Below, piece by piece: positions 1 through 6,035 of a DNA stretch of 6,896 bases. Under the pieces are notes generated by a model, which was not told where the DNA came from, did not search any database, and worked only from the letters and a program-made list of their open reading frames with translations. Source of the DNA: CF-161 sp035263645 (lineage in GTDB: Bacteria; Chloroflexota; Dormibacteria; Dormibacterales; Dormibacteraceae); NCBI GenBank assembly GCA_035263645.1, contig DATFRD010000368.1, forward strand, positions 1 to 6,896, in the 5' to 3' direction. Each line of letters starts with the position of its first letter. The stretch's first letter is position 1. The translations under genes and the position numbers were made by a program.

Positions 1-897
1 AACGGCGTCCACCTGCCCACCTGGGTCGCCCCCGAGCTGGCCGAGCTGCTCTCCCGGCACGTGGGGCCGGACTGGTGGGACCTCCCGGCCAGCGACCCTC
101 GCTGGGTCGGCGTCGAGGCCATCCCCGACGGCGAGCTGTGGGAGTGCCACTCCCGCCTGCGCGGCCGCCTGGTGACGCTGGCCCGCGAGCGATCGGGCGC
201 GAACGCCCTGGACCCGGACGTCCTCACCATCGGGTTCAGCCGGCGGTTCGCAGCCTACAAGCGCGCGAACCTGGTCCTGAGCGACCGCGCGCGCCTGGCC
301 CGTCTGCTGGGCGGGCACCGACCGCTCCAGATCGTGTTCGCCGGCAAGGCGCATCCCGCCGACGAGGACGGGAAGCGCGTCCTGCGCGACGTGGTGCAGT
401 TCGCCGGGCAGGAGCCCCGCGCCGCCTTCATCGAGGACTACGACATCGAGGTCGCCCGCGGGCTCGTGCAGGGGGCTGACGTCTGGCTGAACACGCCCCG
501 CCGGTTCCTGGAGGCGAGCGGCACCTCTGGCATGAAGGCGGGTGCCAACGGGGTCCTCAACCTGAGCGTGCTGGACGGCTGGTGGGACGAGGGCTACCGG
601 CCGGGAGTGGGCTGGGCCATCCCGTCGGGCGCCACCATGGACAGCCCGGTCGCTGACGACGCGGCCGAGGCGGAGGCGCTCTACCGGCTGCTGCAGCGAG
701 AGGTGGTTCCCGCCTTCTACGAGCTGGACGACCGCGGCCTGCCGGCCCGCTGGCTGGCCATGATGCGGGCGTCGATCCGGCACGTGGCCAGCCAGTTCTC
801 GGCGCGCCGAATGGTGGTGGACTACTTCGACCAGACGTACGCCCCTGCCGCCAGGCGCGTGGAGCAGCTGCGCCTCCTCCCCGACTGGGGCGGCTGA
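1..897 (+). CDS. glgP: Alpha-glucan (glycogen/maltodextrin) phosphorylase, C-terminal part, GT35
   Basis: This gene is cut by the left window edge; 298 C-terminal residues are present, in frame 1 from base 1 to TGA at 895-897. The enzyme family uses PLP and phosphate to release glucose-1-phosphate from the non-reducing ends of alpha-1,4-glucans in the cytoplasm. The fragment opens with NGVHLPTW, typical of the short Thermotoga-type phosphorylases. RRFAAYKR (fragment residues 81-88) matches the phosphate-binding KRIHEYKR segment of classical phosphorylases. EASGTSGMK (171-179) carries the PLP-binding lysine, K179, encoded at 535-537, followed by NGVLNLSVLDGWWDEG. The residue just before the N of NG is Ala, where classical enzymes have Leu or Met; this looks like subfamily variation, not inactivation. 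The N-terminal half lies outside the window. The gene is convergent with the next one. The phosphorylase assignment is secure; the exact chain-length preference is not visible. Confidence 0.95.
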   Translation, partial: NGVHLPTWVAPELAELLSRHVGPDWWDLPASDPRWVGVEAIPDGELWECHSRLRGRLVTLARERSGANALDPDVLTIGFSRRFAAYKRANLVLSDRARLARLLGGHRPLQIVFAGKAHPADEDGKRVLRDVVQFAGQEPRAAFIEDYDIEVARGLVQGADVWLNTPRRFLEASGTSGMKAGANGVLNLSVLDGWWDEGYRPGVGWAIPSGATMDSPVADDAAEAEALYRLLQREVVPAFYELDDRGLPARWLAMMRASIRHVASQFSARRMVVDYFDQTYAPAARRVEQLRLLPDWGG

Positions 898-930
898 CCG
901 CGCCATCCCGTCGCAAGGGCCCGGCGGGGC

Positions 931-1821
931 TCAGGAAGGGGTGGCCTGCCCCTCCTGGCCAACGCCGGCCACCTCGGCGATGCCGTCCACGATCTCCGGC
1001 CAGTACGCCCTGGGCAGCTCGTGGCCGGCGGTCGGCAGGAGGAGCAGCCTGGCGTTCGGAATCGCAGCCGCCGTGCGCCGGCCGTTCTCCACGGGCACGA
1101 GCGGGTCTACCTCGCCGTGGATCACCAGCGTGGGCAGGTCCAGCCGGCCCAGCTCCTCCGCGCGGGACCTCGATGCGGCCACCGCTGCCAGCTGGCGCGC
1201 CGTGCCCTCGGCGCTCACGGAGCGATCGACCGCTCGCGTGCGCTTCCGGCGGGCCTCCTCCGGGTCGAAGTGCTCCGGGCTGCAGATCCGGCTGGAGACC
1301 CAGACGCCGTGCTCGATCATCCCGTCCCGGTCCCGGGGCGGCGGCTTCAGCAGCGCCTCCATCGCCTCCGGCGTGGCCGGAGCGTTGTCGGCCATGCCGC
1401 CCGGGCCGGACATGATCGACGTGAGGCTGAGCAGCCGCGACCGGTGCCGGATGGCCATCGTCTGGGCGATGAACCCGCCCATCGACGCGCCGACCACATG
1501 GGCGGCCGGAATCCCCATGGCGGACAGGACGCCGGCGGCGTCGTCCGCCATGTCCTCCAGCCGGTACGGCGGCGGCGCCGACCCTCGCACCACGTCCATG
1601 ACGTCGGGCACGCCCAGGTGGTCGAGCCTGGTCGACAGCCCGACGTCGCGGTTGTCGAAGCGGATCACGTGGAAGCCTCGGTCGGCCAGCATCTGGCAGA
1701 ACTCCTCGTCCCACCCGATCAGCTGGGCCCCCAGGCCCATGACCAGCAGCAGCGGCGGCCCCGAGGGCTCGCCGAAGGTGTCGTATTCGAACTCGAGGCC
1801 GTTCGCGCTGACTCTTGGCAC
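931..1821 (-). CDS. Alpha/beta-fold hydrolase, RdmC-like
   Basis: With the start chosen here the protein has 296 residues. It shows an oxyanion-hole region GLGAQ (about 29-33) and RFDNRDVGLST (54-64). The nucleophile elbow is GASMGG with Ser113, the acid is Asp239 in HGEVDPLVP and the base is His267 in AGHELP, so the Ser-Asp-His triad is complete. The overall pattern resembles the esterase-like family containing aclacinomycin methylesterase RdmC, but many members have unknown substrates, so only hydrolase is claimed. No signal peptide or membrane segment is seen. Start: the frame opens at a GTG at 1869, but the 16 extra residues are Pro/Leu-rich with a rare TTA codon and precede the family-like start PRVSANGLEFEYDTFG, so GTG at 1821 is preferred. 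Neither start has a Shine-Dalgarno. A weak TACCAT at 1835-1830, eight bases before GTG 1821, would fit a leaderless mRNA. It ends 33 bp from glgP, tail to tail. Confidence 0.9.
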   Translation of the reverse strand: MPRVSANGLEFEYDTFGEPSGPPLLLVMGLGAQLIGWDEEFCQMLADRGFHVIRFDNRDVGLSTRLDHLGVPDVMDVVRGSAPPPYRLEDMADDAAGVLSAMGIPAAHVVGASMGGFIAQTMAIRHRSRLLSLTSIMSGPGGMADNAPATPEAMEALLKPPPRDRDGMIEHGVWVSSRICSPEHFDPEEARRKRTRAVDRSVSAEGTARQLAAVAASRSRAEELGRLDLPTLVIHGEVDPLVPVENGRRTAAAIPNARLLLLPTAGHELPRAYWPEIVDGIAEVAGVGQEGQATPS

Positions 1822-1876
1822 GAGTGGCAATGGTAACGGCTGCGGGCCCTGCCGGCGGCTGTTGTACACCGGGGTA

Positions 1877-1905
1877 TTGACAGTAGGCGCGCAGAGGGCA
1901 AGGAT
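1877..1905 (+). promoter_or_regulatory. Candidate sigma-70-type promoter
   Basis: A perfect TTGACA is at 1877-1882, followed after 17 bases by AAGGAT at 1900-1905, which matches the TATAAT consensus at three of six positions. It would start a + strand transcript near 1912, just upstream of the Shine-Dalgarno at 1931 and ending at the 2117-2150 terminator. The -35 match and spacing are good and the -10 is weak. One exact hexamer can occur by chance, so this is a candidate only. Confidence 0.3.
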
Positions 1906-1930
1906 AAGAGAAGCATTCGGGCTGAGTTAC

Positions 1931-1936
1931 GGAGGT
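1931..1936 (+). promoter_or_regulatory. Shine-Dalgarno of the 20-codon ORF
   Basis: GGAGGT is a full core anti-16S match, four bases (GCCT) before ATG at 1941. None of the start codons of the confident genes visible in this window has such a clear site. The spacing is slightly short but workable. It is the main reason to consider the tiny ORF downstream. Confidence 0.4.
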
Positions 1937-1940
1937 GCCT

Positions 1941-2003
1941 ATGGCTGAACCACCGGACAAGAGCTGCGCCGCTGTTTATCGCGTCATCCCGCACGCTCCG
2001 TAA
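1941..2003 (+). CDS. Possible 20-residue peptide ORF, unknown function
   Basis: The ORF runs from ATG 1941 to TAA 2001-2003 and encodes 20 residues beginning MAEPPDK and ending VIPHAP, with one Cys. I do not recognise it. Support is contextual: a strong Shine-Dalgarno four bases upstream, a candidate promoter about 60 bp upstream, and a strong intrinsic terminator about 115 bp downstream on the same strand. There is no run of identical or regulatory codons, so it does not look like a classical amino-acid attenuator leader. It has no hydrophobic segment, which argues against a type I toxin. It could be a short-peptide gene, the translated part of a small regulatory RNA, or a chance ORF. A remnant of a decayed longer gene is also possible. 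Confidence 0.25.
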   Translation: MAEPPDKSCAAVYRVIPHAP

Positions 2004-2045
2004 GCACGAGCATTCCGCGTCGAATATCGACCGGCCGTGAAAGTA

Positions 2046-2064
2046 CGGGTTCCCTAGTAACCCG
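2046..2064 (+). other. Small hairpin with 6 bp stem
   Basis: CGGGTT (2046-2051) pairs with AACCCG (2059-2064) around the seven-base loop CCCTAGT. It lies between the small ORF and the terminator. The heptamer CTAGTAA at 2054-2060 recurs at 2130-2136 in the apex of the terminator hairpin. The stem is perfect but short, so it is a possible structural element only. Confidence 0.3.
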
Positions 2065-2116
2065 GAGCCTGCCGGCGACGCGCGGGCAGCGGCGAAGTCA
2101 ATAACGAGGTCAACAC

Positions 2117-2150
2117 AAAGAGGGCCGGGCTAGTAAGCCTGGCCCTCTTT
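2117..2150 (+). terminator. Strong intrinsic terminator, possibly bidirectional
   Basis: AAAGAGGGCC (2117-2126), G, GGCT (2128-2131), loop AGTA, AGCC (2136-2139), T, GGCCCTCTTT (2141-2150) form a 15 bp stem with a four-base loop. The only non-Watson-Crick position, G2127 with T2140, is a G-U wobble in + strand RNA but a C-A mismatch in - strand RNA, so the fold fits + strand transcription better. The outer stem ends in CTTT, giving a short U-run after a GC-rich stem. The mirrored end gives CTTT on the other strand too, so it may also stop the glgB-glgA transcript arriving from the right. No long + strand gene precedes it, which implies a short transcript or a mainly minus-strand role. Confidence 0.75.
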
Positions 2151-2204
2151 CCTCCCTCCTCGCGGGGGAGGTGGCCCGCCAGGGCCGGAGCGGGGATCAA
2201 GCAC

Positions 2205-2242
2205 TCCCCCTCCCCCAACCCCTCCCGCGAGGGGAGGGGGGC
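2205..2242. repeat. Repeat unit A, 38 bp
   Basis: The left half is pyrimidine-rich: C5-T-C5-AA-C4-T-C3. The right half is purine-rich: G4-A-G6 followed by C, with GCGA between. It is identical to unit B. On the - strand, 2226-2206 reads as four G-runs (3, 4, 5, 5) with loops of 1, 2 and 1 base, a strong G-quadruplex motif that uses the same bases as the hairpin stem. Confidence 0.85.
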
Positions 2243-2271
2243 ACCGGGGCCGGAGGGAGCGATCAAATCGT

Positions 2272-2309
2272 TCCCCCTCCCCCAACCCCTCCCGCGAGGG
2301 GAGGGGGGC
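2272..2309. repeat. Repeat unit B, 38 bp
   Basis: This is an exact copy of unit A, starting 67 bp later and ending 27 bp before the glgA stop codon (minus-strand sense). The - strand G-quadruplex motif is at 2293-2273. On the + strand, the G-runs at the right of the unit and just beyond it (to about 2320) form a second, weaker quadruplex candidate. Confidence 0.85.
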
Positions 2310-2336
2310 TACCGGGGCGGGCGCCGGGCCGCTGGA

Positions 2337-5300
2337 TCAGCGGCCGGCTATCCCCACCGGGCCGCCGCGGCGCCCGCGGCGGCCGGCCATGGCGCTGCGG
2401 TACAGGGCCACGTACTGGGCCGCCGACCGGGCCCACGACACATCCTCGCGCATGGCGCGCTGGACCAGCCGGGTCCAGGTGGCCACGTGCCGGTGCGTCT
2501 CCACCGCCCGGACGACCGTCCCGAAGAGCTGCCACGCGTCGTACGGCTCGAACGAGAACCCGAACCCCTGGTCGCTTGCCGGGTCGAAGTCCTGGATCGT
2601 GTCCGCGAGCCCGCCCGTAGCCCGGACCACCGGGATCGTGCCGTAGCGCAGAGCGATCAGCTGGGCCAGGCCGCACGGCTCGAACCTCGAGGGCATCAGG
2701 AGCATGTCCGCGCCTGCATAGAGCCGCTGGGCGAGCGACGAGTCGAACCCGATGTAGGCGGCGAACCGGCCAGGGTGCTGGGCGGCGGCGTAGCGGAACA
2801 TGTCCTCGTAGCGACGGTCCCCCGCCCCCATCACCGCCAGCTGGACGTCGATCCCGGTCAGGGCCGGGAGCGCCTGGTGGATCAGCTCCAGGCCCTTCTG
2901 CTCGTAGAAGCGCGAGATGAACGCCACCAGCGGGGACGGTCCCTCCGCCAGCCCCAGCTCGGTCCGCAGCGCGGCCTTGTCGAGCGCCTTCGGGCTCGGG
3001 TCGTCCGCCGTGTAGCCATGCGGGATCGCGGGGTCGGTGGCAGGGTCGAAGATCTCGGTGTCGATCCCGTTCACGATCCCGTACAGGCGGTGGGCGTGCG
3101 CCCGCAGGAGCTCGTCCAGGCCCTCGCCGTATTCCGGCGTCTGGATCTCCTCCGCATACCGTTCGCTGACGGTGTTGACCACGTCTGCGAAGTGGATGCC
3201 GCGGCCCAGGAAGTTGACCACGTCGTCCAGGTGCGGGACCCCGACGCGGATGAGGCCCCATCCCTCCAGCTCGGCCAACCGCAGCGTCGCCGGCCCGAAC
3301 TGGCCCTGGAAGGCGAGGTTGTGCAGGGTCAGCACCGTGGCGATCCGGGCCAGCTCGGCGTCCTCCGCGTACAGCCGCTCCAGCAGGTTGGGAATCAGGG
3401 CCGCGTGCCAGTCGTGGACGTGGATCACGTCGGGCACGAACCCCAGAGGGCGCAGCATCTCGATCGCGGAGCGGGACAGGAAGATGAAGCGGGCGTCGTC
3501 GTCGGCGAAGCCGTACATGCCGTCCCGGTCGTAGAGCTGCGGGCAGTCGACGAAGTACACCGGCACGTCCTGGAGCTGGCCCTCCAGGATCGAGCACTCG
3601 AGCGCCTGGTCCCCCAGCGGCACCCGGAGCCCGCCGAGCGCGACCCGCAGCCCGCGCCGCTCGGGGGCGATCTGGCGGTAACGCGGCAGCACCAGGCGGA
3701 CGTCGTGGCCCTGCCGGCGCAGCTCCTTGGCGAGCGCGGCCGTGACGTCGGCCACGCCGCCGGCCTTGGCGAACGGCGCCACCTCGGCGGCGGCGATCAG
3801 GACGCTGAGCCGCCGACCGTCGCCGGCTCCGGCCGGGCCGGCGCGCCGCGGCACCCGCAGGCCCAGCGAGCCCACCGGCGGCACGTGCTCGACGTCGCGG
3901 TCGTCGCGGGTGACCACCAGCGCCAGCTGCAACGGCTCTCCGCCGGCCCGGTCCAGCGCGCGGAAGGGCACCGAGAACCACGTCTGGGCGGGCACCGGTT
4001 CCGTCGCCACGGCCACCGCCCCGGTCCGGCTCTCGTTGAGGCGGGCGACCGTCAGCTCGCCCCCGGCGACCCGCACGACCGTGCCGGGCTCGAACCCGAG
4101 GTCCGCGATCGAGGCAGGACGGAGCGGCGTCGCGAACGGCTCACCCACCTCCTCGCCGCTGGGCACGCCCGAGAGGTAGAGCCAGAAGGCCACGTCGCCG
4201 GCGGCCCGCTGCTCGGGGGTGAGCGGGCTGTCCACGCGAACGTGCAGGCGGGACTCGTCGCATCCGTAGAGCAGCCGCTCGACCAGCTCGACCGGCTTGT
4301 GCAGAGCCCCGAAGCCGGTCCCCACCTCGAACCGGCCGGCCAGGCGCCAGGCCGGGTCGTCGGCCGAGCGGGGCGTGAACAGGCCCTCGGGCAGGCGCCG
4401 CGCCTCGGTCGCCGCCGGGTCCACGATGGGTCGGAAGAGCACCGTCGGCGGCTTCGCGCCGAGCACCTTGTAGACGTTGCGCAGGTGCAGGCGGAACTGG
4501 TTGTCCCAGATCGTGTCCATGCCCGAGTCGTGCTTCCGGCTGAACCACCAGAACCAGTCCGATCCCTCCACGATGCGGATCTCCTGCCAGGCGGCCTCGA
4601 TGCCCGGCTCGTGGGGGTGGTGGCCGGCGTAGTCTTCCAGCCAGTCGCGGGCCTCGGCCAGCAGGTCCCAGGCCGCAGTGTGCTCGGGGTCGCCCACCCA
4701 GGTGTCCAGGCTCGCCCCGATCCAGCTCCCGGCCCGCAGCCGGGGCAGCTCCAGGCGGCGGGGATGATGGTCCAGGAAGTCGCCGACCGGGGTGCACACG
4801 ACGTCCTCCGACCGCTCCAGCTCCTCGTACAGCGCGTTGAGGAAGTCGTGCCCCTCGCGGGGGTAGAAGTCCCATGGGTTCTCGCCGTCCAGCGCGACCA
4901 CCACCAGGAAGTCCCGGTCCTCGCCCTGCTGCTCGCGGATCCGGCGCAGCCGGGCCATGAAGTCGCCCACCGCGTCCCTGGCCGGCAGCCGGTGGTACTC
5001 GAAGCCGATCAGGTTGCTGAGCATGGCGTCGCGGAAGACCGCGGTCACCGAGCCGCCCTCCCGCTCGACCCGCCACGGCTGGTACAGGAGCTCCGGCTGG
5101 TGCAGCCGGCCCTCGCCGTCGCGGCCCAGGTAGACGTCGATCGAGCGGCCCAGCACCGACTCGTCGGACAGGAACCAGTCGACGCCCGCCCGGATCGCCA
5201 GCCGGGCCACGCTCTCCCCCACCGCCAGCTCGGACGGCCACATGCCGCGGGGGCGGATGCCCGTCAGGCTCGCGAACACCTCGCGGCCCGCCTCGATCTG

Positions 5301-6035
5301 CTGGAGCGCATCCTCCGGGTGGGCGTACCTGCGGTTGGGCAGCCGGATGTCGGGGTCGGCCTCCCTGGCCGCCTCGAGGTCCGCCACCAGCGGCAGGATC
5401 GGATGGTAGTAGGGCGAGAACGTCAGCTCGGCCTGGCCCCGTCTGGCCAGGTTCGCGAAGTCGGGCACGACGCGCCGGAGCAGCTCCAGCTGGGCATCGA
5501 ACAGGGCCTGCTTGTCCGCCTCCGTGAAGCCGCGGTCCTGGGCCTTCAGCCGGGAGAGCCGGAGGTCCGAGTCCACCCAGGCCGGATCGCACCAGGCGAG
5601 GTTGTACCAGACCTGGAGGTCGCGGATCTCCTCGGTCGTGAACGCCTCGGTCTCCGGGCGGGCCGCCAGTTCCCGGTAGCGTGGGGAGGCCTGGACGCGG
5701 AGGAACCGCGGGGACTCCCGCATCCAGCGCAGCACGAAGGTGCGCTCCTCGGCCGTCAGCTGCGCCGCCGGCTTGCGGCTGAGCCGCAGGAAGAGGTCGT
5801 GGTCGCACCCGTCGCCCTCGCCCAGGCGGCCGTAGTCGTCGATCTGGACGAGCAGGGACGGCACCAGGTTGAACGTCTGCCGCACGCGCGGGTAGCCGGC
5901 CTGGAGGGCCGCCATCTTGTGGTAGTCCTTGGTCGAGCGCAGCCGCACCCAGGGGAGCAGGTACGTGTCCGTCAGGTCGTCCGCGTAGTAGGGCTGGTGA
6001 AGGTGCCAGACGAGGGCGAGGTGCAGCGGTCTCAT
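2337..6035 (-). CDS. glgA: GH57 amylase-type domain fused to GT5 glycogen synthase (GlgA)
   Basis: A continuous 1232-residue frame. Residues 1-525 are a GH57 domain of the COG1449 amylase type: HLHQPY (11-16), GMWPSE with the likely nucleophile Glu269, ALDGENPW with the likely acid/base Asp383, and a C-terminal DWFWWFSRKHDSGMD (493-507). Residues about 530-735 look like a beta-rich linking region, ending in a Gly/Ala linker (732-740). Residues 742-1215 are glycogen synthase, which transfers glucose from ADP- or UDP-glucose to alpha-1,4 chain ends. Its motifs are KAGGVADV (757-764; most homologues have KTGGL), HVHDWHA (872-878), ISRFYEQKG (1040-1048; Arg1042, Lys1047) and RFEPCGLAQL (1117-1126; Glu1119). 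GlgA alone is about 480 residues. No ATG lies at the domain junction; the nearest GTG is at 3854 and has no Shine-Dalgarno. The start ATG 6035 overlaps the glgB stop as ATGA. The tail is Arg/Gly-rich. Confidence 0.95.
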   Translation of the reverse strand: MRPLHLALVWHLHQPYYADDLTDTYLLPWVRLRSTKDYHKMAALQAGYPRVRQTFNLVPSLLVQIDDYGRLGEGDGCDHDLFLRLSRKPAAQLTAEERTFVLRWMRESPRFLRVQASPRYRELAARPETEAFTTEEIRDLQVWYNLAWCDPAWVDSDLRLSRLKAQDRGFTEADKQALFDAQLELLRRVVPDFANLARRGQAELTFSPYYHPILPLVADLEAAREADPDIRLPNRRYAHPEDALQQIEAGREVFASLTGIRPRGMWPSELAVGESVARLAIRAGVDWFLSDESVLGRSIDVYLGRDGEGRLHQPELLYQPWRVEREGGSVTAVFRDAMLSNLIGFEYHRLPARDAVGDFMARLRRIREQQGEDRDFLVVVALDGENPWDFYPREGHDFLNALYEELERSEDVVCTPVGDFLDHHPRRLELPRLRAGSWIGASLDTWVGDPEHTAAWDLLAEARDWLEDYAGHHPHEPGIEAAWQEIRIVEGSDWFWWFSRKHDSGMDTIWDNQFRLHLRNVYKVLGAKPPTVLFRPIVDPAATEARRLPEGLFTPRSADDPAWRLAGRFEVGTGFGALHKPVELVERLLYGCDESRLHVRVDSPLTPEQRAAGDVAFWLYLSGVPSGEEVGEPFATPLRPASIADLGFEPGTVVRVAGGELTVARLNESRTGAVAVATEPVPAQTWFSVPFRALDRAGGEPLQLALVVTRDDRDVEHVPPVGSLGLRVPRRAGPAGAGDGRRLSVLIAAAEVAPFAKAGGVADVTAALAKELRRQGHDVRLVLPRYRQIAPERRGLRVALGGLRVPLGDQALECSILEGQLQDVPVYFVDCPQLYDRDGMYGFADDDARFIFLSRSAIEMLRPLGFVPDVIHVHDWHAALIPNLLERLYAEDAELARIATVLTLHNLAFQGQFGPATLRLAELEGWGLIRVGVPHLDDVVNFLGRGIHFADVVNTVSERYAEEIQTPEYGEGLDELLRAHAHRLYGIVNGIDTEIFDPATDPAIPHGYTADDPSPKALDKAALRTELGLAEGPSPLVAFISRFYEQKGLELIHQALPALTGIDVQLAVMGAGDRRYEDMFRYAAAQHPGRFAAYIGFDSSLAQRLYAGADMLLMPSRFEPCGLAQLIALRYGTIPVVRATGGLADTIQDFDPASDQGFGFSFEPYDAWQLFGTVVRAVETHRHVATWTRLVQRAMREDVSWARSAAQYVALYRSAMAGRRGRRGGPVGIAGR

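Larger units (their letters stand above)
1822..2336. other. Intergenic region between the hydrolase start and the glgA stop
   Basis: This 515 bp gap is the only long stretch without a confident gene. The left part, about 1870-2120, is less GC-rich than the flanking genes. On the + strand it holds, in order, a TTGACA box, a Shine-Dalgarno with a 20-codon ORF, a 6 bp hairpin and a strong terminator hairpin at 2117-2150. The right part, 2152-2336, is filled by a C-rich/G-rich repeat array that reaches the glgA stop codon. No tRNA, known riboswitch or recognisable housekeeping RNA was identified by eye. The region must also contain any upstream promoter of the minus-strand hydrolase, for which I see no convincing boxes. 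Confidence 0.7.
2152..2339. repeat. Array of about three C-rich/G-rich palindromic repeats
   Basis: Two 38 bp units, 2205-2242 and 2272-2309, are identical and 67 bp apart. A degenerate third copy with its CGCG core at 2161-2164 lies about one period to the left. The spacers are also related: each has a CC(A/G)GGGC(C)GG-like segment, and GATCA occurs at 2195-2199, 2261-2265 and 2335-2339. The last GATCA contains the glgA stop codon. Each full unit pairs CCCCTCCC with GGGAGGGG around GCGAG. Similar pyrimidine-to-purine palindromes occur as dispersed intergenic repeats (REP or MITE-like) in many GC-rich genomes; that kinship is from memory, not from a search. Confidence 0.8.

Noticed and set aside
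557..1960. 467-codon minus-strand frame and the + strand frames 941-1948 and 1021-1836
   Set aside because: They overlap glgP and the alpha/beta hydrolase in other frames, show Arg/Gly/Pro/Ala bias and no family motifs; the hydrolase triad identifies the true frame.
1719..1994. 91-codon minus-strand frame over the hydrolase 5' end
   Set aside because: Overlaps the hydrolase N-terminal coding region in another frame, has no Shine-Dalgarno, and shows no recognisable domain.
2045..2065. GGGTTCC...ACCC as a tRNA or tmRNA T-arm
   Set aside because: The loop does not give the TTCRANY pattern and no acceptor or anticodon stems can be placed around it.
2152..2339. Repeats as a CRISPR array
   Set aside because: Only two exact units, strongly palindromic and G/C-only, with spacers that are related to each other, and no cas genes in the window.
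2171..2620. 149-codon + strand frame starting in the repeat array
   Set aside because: It translates G-rich repeat and antisense glgA sequence into Gly/Arg/Pro-rich peptide with no Shine-Dalgarno or motif.
2263..3981. Minus-strand frame of 572 codons and the similar one at 4141-5808
   Set aside because: Both are frame shadows of the GH57-GlgA gene, with repeated Gly-Arg-Pro-rich sequence and fragments of the true protein's reading only by frame offset.
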